Assembly: GCA_000612485.1 (NCBI GenBank)
Contig: CP007494.1
Location: 434,001 to 498,000, forward strand
Source: Bordetella holmesii ATCC 51541
Lineage (GTDB): Bacteria > Pseudomonadota > Gammaproteobacteria > Burkholderiales > Burkholderiaceae_B
Reading direction: 5' to 3'
Length of the DNA: 64,000 bases
The translations under genes and the position numbers were made by a program. Shown one piece after another: positions 18,651-27,916 of this stretch. The notes below the pieces were generated by a model. It worked only from the letters and a program-made list of their open reading frames with translations, was not told where the DNA came from and ran no database searches. The stretch's first letter is position 1. Each line of letters opens with the position of its first letter.

Positions 18651-18805
18651 AAATCCACCAAAGGAGGAGGGTGGAGGAGACAACCGTGGCATGCCTGGGT
18701 AACCCAGACGATCCAGGGAGCGCGGGAGGGGAAAAACCACTGCCTCTTTGCTCTACCTAGGACCGCTTCGCTTGGTGCTTGCACCGTTGCGTTTCGGCAT
18801 CCGTT
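18618..18805 (-). ncRNA. probable small regulatory RNA, about 188 nt
   Basis: A stand-alone transcription unit on the minus strand with no credible protein. A sigma-70 promoter (TTGCAA, 17 bp, TACTAT) predicts a start near 18805, and a perfect 11-bp hairpin with a T8 tract ends it at 18618. Visible folds in between are a short GGTGC/GCACC hairpin near the 5' end (18775-18786), CTGGG-TTA-CCCAG (18694-18706), and CCACC/GGTGG (18670-18674 with 18655-18659) holding a ten-base loop CUCCUCCUUU. That loop, a second UCUCCUCC just before it and a CCCCUCCC further upstream are complementary to Shine-Dalgarno sequences, a hallmark of trans-acting sRNAs. I do not recognise the family; it is not tmRNA, RNase P, SRP or clearly 6S. 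A 15-codon ATG-TAG frame at 18753-18800 is noted but has no leader. Confidence 0.7.
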
Positions 18806-18811
18806 AAATGA

Positions 18812-18840
18812 ATAGTAGAGGATTCTTTTGTGCGTTGCAA
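18812..18840 (-). promoter_or_regulatory. sigma-70 promoter of the small RNA
   Basis: On the minus strand, -35 TTGCAA (18835-18840) and -10 TACTAT (18812-18817) are separated by exactly 17 bp. Each matches the consensus at four or five of six positions. The region is locally AT-rich in a GC-rich genome. Confidence 0.7.
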
Positions 18841-18850
18841 GATTTTTTTC

Positions 18851-19081
18851 GGAATCTGCTTTCACGACGTGCAATTGTCGGATTCTCGCCGCAACACACC
18901 GGAAAGCTGAGGCCTGACAAGGGTTTGCAACCACACGCCGTGGTACGACCCCATTTTTACGGCCTGCCGTGGAAGGGGGAAACCCTTGGGGACTAACCCC
19001 TAGAAATCCATCCCTCGCGAGCGCCTCGCCAGTCCGGGGCGGCAGCGAATGCGGCAGCGCACCATAAGCATATTCCGCAAA
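18851..19081. other. non-coding stretch between the small RNA promoter and coq7
   Basis: About 230 bp without a credible gene. I see no clear terminator for coq7 and no further structured element here. Confidence 0.5.
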
Positions 19082-19741
19082 TCAGAGATGGTAGGCCGTG
19101 GTGGTCATCACCTTGGACATCGCGCGCATGATGCCGCGCACGGGCGCCGGTAAGGGCACGCCGCCGGCGCGCTCGGCGCTTTCGCGGTGGCCCGCCTCAT
19201 CCTCTTTCATTTGGCGCACGATCTCGCGCGAACGCTCATCCGTCGCCGGCAGCGTATGCAGGTGCTCTTCCAAATGGGCCTCGACCTGCCGCTCCGTCTC
19301 GGCCATGAAGCCCAGATTGCGCGGCACACCCGCCACACTGGCGGCCACCCCCAAGGCGAACGACCCGGCATACCACAGCGGGTTGAGCAAACTCGGACGG
19401 CTGCCCAGCTCCTTGAGCCGCGCATCGCACCATACCAAGTGATCCACCTCTTCGGCGGCGGCCTCGCGCAGCAACTCCCGGGTGTTCGCGTCGCGGCAGA
19501 CCGCGGCCTGCCCCCGGTACAGCGCCTGAGCGCAGACTTCGCCGACGTGGTTGACCCGCATCAAGCCGGCGGCATGGCGCTTTTCGGTCTCGGAAAGCGT
19601 CTGCCCCGACTCGGCGGCGCGGGCGGGATAGGCTCGCCCGGCCACAGCCGAGCGCGACAGGACCTGCAGCGCGCGGTCCACCTCGACCAGCAGGGCGTCA
19701 AGGGGGCCCTCGCGGCGCGAAAGCGGAATGGCGGAAATCAT
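19082..19741 (-). CDS. coq7: 2-polyprenyl-3-methyl-6-methoxy-1,4-benzoquinone monooxygenase (Coq7)
   Basis: About 219 aa. A di-iron hydroxylase of ubiquinone synthesis that introduces the penultimate ring hydroxyl. Iron ligands are in MRVNHVGEVCAQALYRGQ (Glu and the E-x2-H-type pair spread over the helices), LREAAAEEVDHLVWCDARL and the C-terminal EVEAHLEEHL and KEDEAGHRESAE segments, the arrangement of the bacterial Coq7 family. Start MISAIPL at 19741 is preferred over the ATG five codons upstream because AAGGAGC lies at Shine-Dalgarno distance to it. Transcribed away from the OsmC gene. Confidence 0.93.
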   Translation of the reverse strand: MISAIPLSRREGPLDALLVEVDRALQVLSRSAVAGRAYPARAAESGQTLSETEKRHAAGLMRVNHVGEVCAQALYRGQAAVCRDANTRELLREAAAEEVDHLVWCDARLKELGSRPSLLNPLWYAGSFALGVAASVAGVPRNLGFMAETERQVEAHLEEHLHTLPATDERSREIVRQMKEDEAGHRESAERAGGVPLPAPVRGIMRAMSKVMTTTAYHL

Positions 19742-19866
19742 AGACGGCTCCTTCAATGTGCCCCCATATCAACGCGGCCGGGCACCCGAGTCCGTATTCT
19801 AGCTAAAGGGTATGATCGCCCTTTGACCGGGCGCAAAGCGCCCTTTCCCGCACAAGGATTTTCGCG

Positions 19867-20298
19867 ATGGAATGCACGATCGACTGGGGCGGCCCCTCGG
19901 GCATGCTCTTCATGGCCAGCACGGGCAGCGGCCATATCACCGCCATGGACGGCGCCGTCGAAGGTGGCGGACACAACCTGGCGCCACGCCCGATGGAAAT
20001 GCTGCTGGCCGGCACCGGCGGCTGCACGGCCTATGATGTCGTACTCATTCTCAAGCGCGGCCGTCACGATGTCACCGGCTGCAGCGTCAAGCTGCAGGCC
20101 GATCGCGCCGACACCGACCCGAAAGTCTTCACGCGGATCCATTTCGCGTTTACCGTGACCGGCAACAAACTGCCGCAGGCCGCCGTCGAGCGGGCGGTCC
20201 AGCTCTCGCACGAAAAGTATTGCTCGGCCTCGGCCATGCTGGAAAAAACCGCCGAAATGACCTTCTCGGTCACGATCGTCGATACGGCCGCTGCCTGA
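19867..20298 (+). CDS. OsmC/Ohr-family protein
   Basis: 143 aa, the size of the YhfA-like subgroup of OsmC proteins, which reduce organic peroxides with a pair of reactive cysteines. Seen are [19 protein letters not shown] (first Cys, about residue 57) and [11 protein letters not shown] (second Cys, about residue 118), the two conserved sites. The N-terminal [18 protein letters not shown] is the usual beta-strand opening. Preceded by AAGGA nine bases before the ATG. Peroxidase function is known for characterised family members; for this subgroup the role is less certain. Confidence 0.88.
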   Translation: MECTIDWGGPSGMLFMASTGSGHITAMDGAVEGGGHNLAPRPMEMLLAGTGGCTAYDVVLILKRGRHDVTGCSVKLQADRADTDPKVFTRIHFAFTVTGNKLPQAAVERAVQLSHEKYCSASAMLEKTAEMTFSVTIVDTAAA

Positions 20299-20341
20299 TC
20301 CCTCTCCGACTTGCCCCGGGTGCCTGGCGCCCGCCCCCGCG

Positions 20342-21313
20342 ATGAAACAGTACCTCGACCTCGTTCAGTCCATCCTCGATCAGGGCGCCTGGCAGGAAAA
20401 CCGCACCGGTGTGCGCACCCTGTCCATACCGGGCGCCATGTTGCGCTTTGACCTGCAAGAGGGATTTCCGGCGGTCACCACCAAAAAGCTCGCCTTCAAG
20501 TCTGCCATTGGCGAACTCGTGGGCTTCATGCGTGGCGCACGCAACGCCGCCGAATTCCGCGCCTTGGGTTGCAAGGTCTGGGACCAAAACGCCAACGAGA
20601 ACAGCCAATGGCTGGCCAATCCGTATCGCGAGGGTCCCGACGATCTCGGCCCGGTCTACGGCGTGCAATGGCGCCGGTGGCCGGCCTACAAGCTCCTGCC
20701 CACCACACGGCAGGCGCAAATCGACGATGCACTCGGACGCGGCTATGCGCGCGTGGCCGACGTCGACGAGGGCGGTGTGCCGCACGTGCTGCTCTACAAG
20801 GCAGTCGATCAATTGCGCCAGTGCCTGGACACCATCCAGCGCAACCCCTCGGACCGGCGCATCCTCTTTCATGGCTGGAACTGGGCGCAGATCGAAGAAA
20901 TGGCGCTGCCGCCCTGCCATCTGCTTTATCAGTTCCTGCCCAACGCCAGCACGGGAGAAATCTCGCTGTGCCTGTACATCCGCTCCAACGATGTCGGGCT
21001 AGGCACGCCGTTCAACCTCACCGAAGGGGCGGCCCTGCTGCATCTGGTGGGCCGCCTGACCGGTTACACGCCGCGGTGGTTCACGTATTTCATTGGCGAC
21101 GCGCACATCTACGAGAGCCATCTCGATATGCTGCGCGAGCAGCTCACGCGCGCCCCCTTCGAATCGCCCCGACTCGTGCTGTCTGACCGGATTCCCGACT
21201 TCAACCAGACCGGGCGCTATGAGCCCGAATGGCTGGAGCGCGTGGAACCCGGCGACTTCACGCTCGAGGGCTATCACCACCACGCGCCGCTGACCGCGCC
21301 CATGGCGGTATGA
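20342..21313 (+). CDS. thyA: thymidylate synthase
   Basis: 323 aa, converts dUMP to dTMP with methylenetetrahydrofolate. Catalytic cysteine in [10 protein letters not shown] (residue 192), folate and nucleotide contacts in [42 protein letters not shown] and HIYESHLD. It is longer than the 264-aa E. coli enzyme owing to an insert of about 50 residues around residues 115-165, as in other long-form ThyA proteins. Stop codon overlaps the ATG of folA (ATGA at 21310-21313), so the two are translationally coupled. Confidence 0.96.
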   Translation: MKQYLDLVQSILDQGAWQENRTGVRTLSIPGAMLRFDLQEGFPAVTTKKLAFKSAIGELVGFMRGARNAAEFRALGCKVWDQNANENSQWLANPYREGPDDLGPVYGVQWRRWPAYKLLPTTRQAQIDDALGRGYARVADVDEGGVPHVLLYKAVDQLRQCLDTIQRNPSDRRILFHGWNWAQIEEMALPPCHLLYQFLPNASTGEISLCLYIRSNDVGLGTPFNLTEGAALLHLVGRLTGYTPRWFTYFIGDAHIYESHLDMLREQLTRAPFESPRLVLSDRIPDFNQTGRYEPEWLERVEPGDFTLEGYHHHAPLTAPMAV

Positions 21314-21798
21314 GCATGGCCAAATTGATCCTCGTCGTCGCCTACGCCCGCAACCGCGTCATCGGGCGCGACAACGCCCTGCCCTGGCGGCTGCCCGGCG
21401 ATCTGGCGCACTTCAAGCGCACGACGCTGGGCCATCCCATCGTGATGGGGCGCAATACCTGGGAATCGCTGGGCCGCCCGCTGCCTGGCCGCCAGAACAT
21501 CGTCATCAGCCGCAATCCGGCCTACCGCGCCGAAGGCGCGGTGGTCGTGCCCGATCTGCAGGCCGCGCTGGACGCCGCCCAGGCCGAGGACGTCTATGTC
21601 ATAGGCGGCGCGCAGATCTACGCGCAGGCCATCCCTCTGGCCAGCCGCATCATCGCCACCGAGATCCAGGCCGATGTGCCTGGCGATGCCTGGTTTCCGC
21701 TGCTGCCTGGACATGCCTGGAAAGAAACCTCGCGCGCGGCGCAGCCCGAAGAAAACGGCTACCGCTACGACTTCGTGGTCTACGACCGAAGCGCCTGA
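21310..21798 (+). CDS. folA: dihydrofolate reductase
   Basis: About 162 aa; regenerates tetrahydrofolate used up by ThyA. Typical motifs: [28 protein letters not shown] with the substrate-site Asp, [27 protein letters not shown] for NADPH, and [15 protein letters not shown]. Start is either the ATG at 21310 overlapping the thyA stop or the one six bases later (MAKLIL); the first gives tighter coupling. Ends nine bases before the convergent MocR-type gene with no visible terminator. Confidence 0.95.
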   Translation: MSMAKLILVVAYARNRVIGRDNALPWRLPGDLAHFKRTTLGHPIVMGRNTWESLGRPLPGRQNIVISRNPAYRAEGAVVVPDLQAALDAAQAEDVYVIGGAQIYAQAIPLASRIIATEIQADVPGDAWFPLLPGHAWKETSRAAQPEENGYRYDFVVYDRSA

Positions 21799-21807
21799 AA
21801 CCGGAGC

Positions 21808-23211
21808 CTAGGCGCAAGCGCGGCGCATGAAGCGCCACAAGACGGGCTGCCCGGCGTACGCGACGTTAAAGCGCAGCCATGGGGTATCGGCCTGCCCCGC
21901 GTCGAAATAACAACCCGGCGCCAGCCAGATGCCATCACGCAGCGCCGCCTCGGCAACGGCCAACGCCCCCTGACCATGCCCGGGCAGCCGCGCCCACAAG
22001 AACAGGCCGGCCTGCGGGCGCGCGGCAACCTCCAGGCCGCAATCGTCCATCTGCCGCATGACCTGCGCATGCGCCTGGGCCAGGCGCTCGCGCGTACGCA
22101 GAATATGGGCGCGCAAGCGTCCTTCGCGCACGACCTGATGCACCACGCGCTCCATGATCTCGGGAGAAGTCAGGCCCACGGCCATCTTGGTGCGGGCCAG
22201 ATCCCGCGCCAGATCGTGATGCGCGATCAAATAGCCCACCCGAACCGACGGGCTGATGATTTTGGAATAGCCCCCAAGGTAAACAACACGCTCGGCGCCA
22301 TCCAGCGCGGCCAGCAACGGGGCCAACTGAGGCTGCAGCTCGCGCGAGATATCGTCCTCGACGATCCAGTAATCGTGGCGGTTGGCCGACTGCAGCAGGC
22401 GAAACGCATTGGCCATGGACAGCGACATACCGCAGGGGTTCTGCAGCACCGTATTGACGAATAGCGCGCGCGGCTGATGGTCGCGCACAGCAGCCTCCAG
22501 TACCTCGAGATCCAGACCGCTTTCGCCGCGCGGCACCGCCACCGTCCGCATGCCTGCCAGGCGCAGCAACTGCAGCAGATTGGCATAACACGGCTGCTCG
22601 ACCATCACCGTGTCGCCCGGGCGCAGCAGCGTGCGGATGACCACGTCCAGTCCGTGCGTGACGCCTTGGGTCAAGACGACCTGATCCGGGTCCGCCTGCA
22701 AACCATGCTGAGCCATTGCCGCGGCCACGCTCTCGCGCAGCGGGGCGTAGCCCTGCGGATGGCCGTAACCGGAAATGCGCAAGGCGGGCACCCGTCCCAT
22801 GTGGCGCAACGCCAGGTGCAGGCCTTCCTCGTTGAGCCATTCGCCCGGCAGCCAGCCGCAGCCAGCCTTGATGGGAATGGAGTGATCCGCATAGATGTCC
22901 GACAGCAGCCAATCGGTATTGAGCCGCGGCGGCGCCCACGCCGCAGGCCGGGGCGCCGCCGGACGGGCCGCCGCCAGCACGCGGTACCCCGAGCCGGGCC
23001 TGGCGGCGAGCCAGCCCTGCGCGACCAACCGGTTATAGGCGCTGGCCACCGTGAAGGTACTCAGGCCATGCTCGCGGGCAAACTCACGCACCGAGGCTAC
23101 GGGCATACCCGGACGCAACACCTGCTGCTCGATGGCCCGGGCAAATGCCTGCACGACCTGCTCCACCAGTGTGAGGCCGTGTTTACGCGAGCGGACGGGC
23201 TGGAATTCCAT
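21808..23211 (-). CDS. MocR/PdxR-type transcriptional regulator with aminotransferase domain
   Basis: About 467 aa. N-terminal GntR-type winged helix (VEQVVQAFARAIEQQVLRPGMPVASVREFAREHGLSTFTVASAYNRLVAQGWL), a proline/alanine linker (about residues 85-105) and a fold-type I aminotransferase domain with ISGYGHPQGYAPLRESVA, NPCGMSLS, the PLP lysine in GGYSKIISPSVRVGYL and the carboxylate-binding arginine near LRFNVAY. Start MEFQPVRSRK at 23211 is chosen because the domain begins there. It is divergent from a beta-alanine aminotransferase gene with 158 bp between, so it probably senses an amine or PLP adduct and controls that operon, as MocR proteins commonly do with divergent neighbours. Confidence 0.9.
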   Translation of the reverse strand: MEFQPVRSRKHGLTLVEQVVQAFARAIEQQVLRPGMPVASVREFAREHGLSTFTVASAYNRLVAQGWLAARPGSGYRVLAAARPAAPRPAAWAPPRLNTDWLLSDIYADHSIPIKAGCGWLPGEWLNEEGLHLALRHMGRVPALRISGYGHPQGYAPLRESVAAAMAQHGLQADPDQVVLTQGVTHGLDVVIRTLLRPGDTVMVEQPCYANLLQLLRLAGMRTVAVPRGESGLDLEVLEAAVRDHQPRALFVNTVLQNPCGMSLSMANAFRLLQSANRHDYWIVEDDISRELQPQLAPLLAALDGAERVVYLGGYSKIISPSVRVGYLIAHHDLARDLARTKMAVGLTSPEIMERVVHQVVREGRLRAHILRTRERLAQAHAQVMRQMDDCGLEVAARPQAGLFLWARLPGHGQGALAVAEAALRDGIWLAPGCYFDAGQADTPWLRFNVAYAGQPVLWRFMRRACA

Positions 23212-23369
23212 GAGTTTTCTGTACGGTTGATGCCATATCGCCACTACGGTTTTGGACTTTTGACCTGATTGTATATTTTCAATCGTCTGGCCACGGCAGA
23301 GAATCGCTGACATTCCCTATACTCACGGCGCAGCCAGCGCCGTGCAGTTTTGTCCCCTGGAGTTCTGTC
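23212..23369. promoter_or_regulatory. divergent promoter region of the MocR gene and aminotransferase operon
   Basis: 158 bp, AT-rich in the centre. It holds an inverted repeat GATTG-N8-CAATC at 23267-23284 and a TATACT -10-like box for the plus strand at 23318-23323. The repeat is a candidate operator for the regulator; no -35 is clear. Confidence 0.45.
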
Positions 23370-24695
23370 ATGAATGCGCCCGCCGGCCTGCCCGATCTGT
23401 CCCACCTTTGGATGCCGTTTACGGCCAACCGCCAGTTCAAGGCCGAGCCCCGCCTGCTGGCCAGCGCCAAAGGCATGTACTACACCGCTGTCGATGGCCG
23501 CCAGATTCTGGACGGCACCGCTGGGCTGTGGTGCGTCAATGCCGGTCACGGCCGCGAGGAGATCATCACCGCCATCGCCCGGCAGGCTGGCGAGCTCGAC
23601 TACGCACCAGGCTTTCAGCTCGGGCACCCGGGCGCCTTCGAGGCGGCCAACGCCGTGGCTCGCTTCATGCCCGAAGGCCTGGACCGGATTTTTTTCACCA
23701 ACTCCGGATCGGAGTCGATCGACACCGCGCTGAAGATTGCACTGGCCTACCACCGGGCGCGTGGCGAAGGACAGCGCACACGCCTGATTGGCCGCGAGCG
23801 CGGCTACCACGGAGTGGGCTTTGGCGGGATTTCGGTCGGTGGCATCGGGAGCAATCGCAAAGCGTTTTCCGGGGCGCTGCTGCCGGCAGTCGATCATCTG
23901 CCGCACACGCATAACCTGGAGAAAAACGCCTTCACGCAAGGCCAGCCGGCATGGGGCGCCCATCTGGCCGACGATCTTGAGCGCCTGATCGCCCTGCACG
24001 ACGCGTCGACCATCGCCTCGGTCGTGGTCGAACCCATGGCCGGATCGACCGGCGTGCTGGTGCCGCCCAAAGGATATCTGCAACGCCTGCGTGAGATTAC
24101 GGCCCGCCACGGCATTCTGCTGATCTTCGACGAGGTCATCACCGCCTATGGGCGGCTGGGCTCGGCCACCGCAGCGGAGTTCTTTGGCGTGACGCCCGAC
24201 CTCATCACCATGGCCAAGGGCGTGAGCAATGCCGCGGTGCCCGCCGGTGCAGTCGCCGTCCGCCGGCAGGTGCACGACGCTGTCATCGAAGGTGTGCAAG
24301 GCGGCATCGAGTTTTTCCACGGCTACACCTATTCGGCCCACCCGCTGGCCACCGCGGCCATCCTGGCCACGCTGGACATCTACCGGCGCGAAAAGCTCTT
24401 CGAGCGTGCGCGTGAGCTCGCGCCTGCCTTCGAGCGCGCTGCCCACCGTCTGCGCGACGCCCATCATGTCATCGACGTGCGCAACATCGGGCTGGTGGCC
24501 GGCATCGAGCTGGCGCCTCGCGACGGCGCGGCAGGCGCCCGCGCCGCGCAGGCCTTCCAGAAATGCTTTGATCGCGGCCTGCTGGTCCGTTACACCGGGG
24601 ATATCCTCGCCATCTCGCCACCGCTCATCATCAACGAAGCGCAGATCGAAGAAATCTTCGATACGATCGGGCAAGTCCTCAAGGAAATCGCCTGA
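23370..24695 (+). CDS. omega-amino acid (beta-alanine):pyruvate aminotransferase
   Basis: 441 aa class-III PLP aminotransferase. [13 protein letters not shown] at the N-terminus is the signature opening of beta-alanine:pyruvate transaminases, followed by [55 protein letters not shown] and the PLP lysine in [17 protein letters not shown], then [11 protein letters not shown]. It moves the amino group of beta-alanine (or similar omega-amines) to pyruvate, giving malonate semialdehyde. The next gene, mmsA, 32 bp downstream, takes that product to acetyl-CoA. Control is probably by the divergent MocR-type regulator. Confidence 0.93.
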   Translation: MNAPAGLPDLSHLWMPFTANRQFKAEPRLLASAKGMYYTAVDGRQILDGTAGLWCVNAGHGREEIITAIARQAGELDYAPGFQLGHPGAFEAANAVARFMPEGLDRIFFTNSGSESIDTALKIALAYHRARGEGQRTRLIGRERGYHGVGFGGISVGGIGSNRKAFSGALLPAVDHLPHTHNLEKNAFTQGQPAWGAHLADDLERLIALHDASTIASVVVEPMAGSTGVLVPPKGYLQRLREITARHGILLIFDEVITAYGRLGSATAAEFFGVTPDLITMAKGVSNAAVPAGAVAVRRQVHDAVIEGVQGGIEFFHGYTYSAHPLATAAILATLDIYRREKLFERARELAPAFERAAHRLRDAHHVIDVRNIGLVAGIELAPRDGAAGARAAQAFQKCFDRGLLVRYTGDILAISPPLIINEAQIEEIFDTIGQVLKEIA

Positions 24696-24727
24696 GTCCG
24701 CGCGGCTCCAACACGCACACCGTCACC

Positions 24728-26221
24728 ATGAACACGATCACTCACTACATCAACGGCCAGCCATACGCAGGCCGCTCCGGTCGCTACACCGAGGGCTACA
24801 ACCCGGCCACCGGCGACATCATCAACTCCATTGCACTGGCGTCGGCCGATGATGTGGGCACGGCCGTGGAGGCGGCCAAGGCCGCCTATCCCGCCTGGGC
24901 CGAAACGCCCGCGCTCAAACGTGCCCGCATTCTGTTTAACTTCAAGGCACTGCTGGACAAACACCAGGACGAACTGGCCGCGCTCATCACCCGCGAACAC
25001 GGCAAAGTCTTCTCCGACGCCAAAGGTGAGGTGACTCGCGGCATCGAGGTGGTCGAATTCGCCTGCGGTATCCCGCAGTTGCTCAAAGGGCAGTACAGCG
25101 ACCAGATCGGTGGCGGCATCGACAACTGGAGCATGCGCCAGCCCCTGGGCGTCGTGGCCGGTATCACGCCCTTCAATTTCCCGATGATGGTGCCTTGCTG
25201 GATGTTCCCGGTGGCTCTGGCTTGCGGCAACACCTTTATCCTCAAACCCTCCGAGCGCGACCCTTCGGTACCCTTGCGCCTGGCTGAGCTGCTCAAGGAA
25301 GCCGGGCTGCCCGACGGCGTCTTCAACGTGGTGCAGGGTGACAAGATCGCCGTCGATGCACTCATTGCCCATCCCGATGTCGAAGCCCTGTCCTTTGTCG
25401 GCTCCACACCCATTGCCGAATACATCTACGCCGAAGGCACTCGGCGCGGCAAACGCGTGCAGGCCTTAGGCGGCGCGAAGAACCATCTGGTGGTCATGCC
25501 CGACGCCGATCTGGACCAGGTCACCGACGCCCTCATGGGCGCGGCATACGGCTCGGCCGGCGAACGCTGCATGGCCATATCGGTCGCCGTGGCCGTCGGC
25601 GACGTGGCCGACAAGGTCATCGAGCGGCTCAAACCTCGCGTCGCGGCACTCATCGTCAAAGACGGCATGCAGGCCGATGCTGAGATGGGGCCATTGGTCA
25701 CCGCGCAACACCGTAAGAAAGTGCTGGGCTACATCGAAGACGGCATCGCCGCGGGCGCCACGCTGGTGGCCGATGGCCGCGACCTCAAGGTCACCGGCAA
25801 CGAGCAGGGATTCTTCCTCGGCGGCACGCTGTTTGACCATGTCACGCCGCAGATGAACGTCTACCGCGAAGAGATATTCGGGCCGGTGTTATGCGTCGTC
25901 CGGGTGCCCGACTTTGCGTCTGCGGTCGAACTGATCAACGGACACGAGTTCGGCAATGGCGTGTCGTGCTTCACATCGGATGGCGGCATCGCGCGCGCGT
26001 TCGCGCGCCAGATAAAGGTCGGCATGGTGGGCATCAACGTACCCATCCCCGTGCCCATGGCCTGGCACTCCTTCGGTGGCTGGAAACGCTCGCTGTTCGG
26101 TGATCATCATGCCTACGGCGAAGAGGGCGTGCGTTTTTACTCGCGCTACAAGAGCGTGATGCAGCGCTGGCCCGACAGCATTGCAAAGGGCGCGGAGTTC
26201 ACCATGCCCGTGGCGAAGTAA
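24728..26221 (+). CDS. mmsA: CoA-acylating methylmalonate-semialdehyde dehydrogenase
   Basis: 497 aa aldehyde dehydrogenase. [21 protein letters not shown] near residue 140, [16 protein letters not shown], catalytic cysteine in [13 protein letters not shown] (about residue 284) and [12 protein letters not shown]. The absence of the usual general-base glutamate and the GGAKNH motif are typical of the CoA-dependent MmsA group, which oxidises malonate or methylmalonate semialdehyde to acetyl- or propionyl-CoA. Placed directly after the omega-aminotransferase, so the pair completes beta-alanine breakdown. Confidence 0.94.
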   Translation: MNTITHYINGQPYAGRSGRYTEGYNPATGDIINSIALASADDVGTAVEAAKAAYPAWAETPALKRARILFNFKALLDKHQDELAALITREHGKVFSDAKGEVTRGIEVVEFACGIPQLLKGQYSDQIGGGIDNWSMRQPLGVVAGITPFNFPMMVPCWMFPVALACGNTFILKPSERDPSVPLRLAELLKEAGLPDGVFNVVQGDKIAVDALIAHPDVEALSFVGSTPIAEYIYAEGTRRGKRVQALGGAKNHLVVMPDADLDQVTDALMGAAYGSAGERCMAISVAVAVGDVADKVIERLKPRVAALIVKDGMQADAEMGPLVTAQHRKKVLGYIEDGIAAGATLVADGRDLKVTGNEQGFFLGGTLFDHVTPQMNVYREEIFGPVLCVVRVPDFASAVELINGHEFGNGVSCFTSDGGIARAFARQIKVGMVGINVPIPVPMAWHSFGGWKRSLFGDHHAYGEEGVRFYSRYKSVMQRWPDSIAKGAEFTMPVAK

Positions 26222-26333
26222 ACCGGTTGTCACAGGCGGGCGATGCCCGCCATGCTTTTTTGAGGGGCCCCTGGCCAGAACGCATCTGCCCAGTCAGGCC
26301 GGCCGCGTAGCGGTTTCACGAAGGGGTCTGGCA

Positions 26334-27768
26334 ATGCGCATTGGCATAGGCGGTTTTCAACACGAAACCAATACCTTCGCGCCTTCCCTTGCAACCTGGG
26401 AGGACTTCGCTGACAAAGGTGGCGGCTGGCCGAAACTGGTCAGCGGCCCTGCCCTGTTCGATGCGGTGGCGGGGGCCAACATACCGATAGCGGGCTTTAT
26501 CGAAGCCATGGCAGAGCACACCCTGCTGCCCACGACCTGGACGGCCGCCAGTCCCTCCGGGCCGTCACCCGCGACGCCTACGAGCGAATCTGCGCCCTGC
26601 TTCTCGATGGGCTGCGTCAATCCATGCCTTTGGATGGCGTCTACCTGGACCTGCATGGGGCCATGGTCGCCGAGCATCTGGACGACGGCGAAGGCGAGCT
26701 TCTGCGTCGCGTGCGCGAATTGATCGGCCCCGATCTGCCGCTGGTGGCCAGCCTCGACCTGCATGCCAACGTCACTCGCGACATGGTGCGCCACGCCGAC
26801 GGGCTCGTCTGTTACCGCACCTATCCGCATGTGGACATGGCTCAAACCGGTGCGCGCGCAGCCGCTTTGCTGCAAAAACGACTGCAAGGATTACCTCGCC
26901 CCTATGTGGCGTGGCGCTGTCTGCCGTATCTGATTTCGCTTTGCTGGCAGTCGACCGACATCGAACCGGCACGCAGTCTGTACCGCCAGCTCGGCGAACT
27001 TGAAGGCCGCACAGCCTTTAGCCTGTCGTTTGCCACGGGCTTTCCGGCGGCCGATTTTCCCGGCTGCGCGCCCTCCGTATGGGCGTATGCGCATAGCCAA
27101 AGCGATGCCGATGCCTGCGCCGACGAGATGACCCGAGCGGTGTTGAATGCCGAAGCGGATTTTGGCGGACGCCTCTATGACCCTGATGAAGCGGTGCAGG
27201 AAGCGATGCGGCGGGCTGCCACGGCCAGCAAGCCGGTGGTGATCGCCGATGTCCAGGACAATCCGGGCGCCGGCGGCAGTTCGGACACCACGGGCCTTCT
27301 GCGCGCACTGATCCGTCACCGTGCGCGTCGGGCCGCCATCGGCCTGATCGTCGACCCCCGGCAGCGCTTGCCGCGCACCGCGCGGGAGAAGGCAAGACGC
27401 TGCGAGTTGCACTGGGTGGACACTCGGGTATTCCCGATGACGAACCCCTGACAGCCGACTTCATCGTCGAGAAAATCTCCGACGGCCGCTTCGATACGCA
27501 CGGCGACTTTTATCGCGGCTTTCATATGGACCTCGGCCCCTGCGCCTGCCTTCGCATTGACGACGTGCGCATTGTGGTGGCGTCGGTCAAGGTGCAGATG
27601 GCCGATCAGGAGATGTTTCGCTTTGCTGGCGTCGAACCGCAACGCGCGTCGATTCTGGTACTCAAGAGCACGGCGCATTTTCGCGCCGACTTCACCGCAA
27701 TTGCGGATCGCATTCTCGTGTGCGCGGCACCCGGCTCGATGCTCATGGATGCGGCCAAACAACCGTAG
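26334..27768 (+). CDS. MlrC-like protein, peptidase M81 family (two frameshifts)
   Basis: A metal-dependent amidohydrolase-like protein related to microcystinase C. It starts MRIGIGGFQHETNTFAPS, with the family HETNTF motif, in one frame; continues with MPLDGVYLDLHGAMVAEHL, ASLDLHANVT, YRTYPHVDMAQTG and DNPGAGGSSDTTGLL in a second; and ends with AGEGKTLRVALGGHSGIP, DLGPCACLRIDDVRIVV and STAHFRADF in a third. One extra C at 26562-26563 and one in the C5 run at 27355-27359 join all parts into about 478 aa. It lies upstream of the ABC importer genes on the same strand and resembles the MlrC-like protein at their far end. Probable role: cleaving the imported substrate; the actual substrate is unknown. 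Confidence 0.85.
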
Positions 27769-27916
27769 ACACGGCTTCGACACGGCATCAGAATGGCACC
27801 TTGCGGTCCGGAATTCACGCATCCCACCGCGTGAAAACCCTCATCGCCGCCACAGGCGGCTCGTTCACAACAAGGGCGGCCACCAGGCGCCTGCTTGCAG
27901 AATCAGGGGAATATCC
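27769..27916 (+). promoter_or_regulatory. intergenic stretch with two hairpins before the binding-protein gene
   Basis: 148 bp between the MlrC-like gene and the periplasmic binding-protein gene. It contains a perfect inverted repeat TTCACGC-N8-GCGTGAA (27814-27835) and a GCCGCC-ACA-GGCGGC hairpin (27846-27860). Neither is followed by a T-run, so they look more like an operator or mRNA-stabilising/processing structures than terminators. Confidence 0.4.

Noticed and set aside
18618..18805. 6S RNA as identity of the small RNA
   Set aside because: The length is similar, but the RNA lacks the single long interrupted helix with central bubble and instead shows separate small hairpins and C/U-rich loops.
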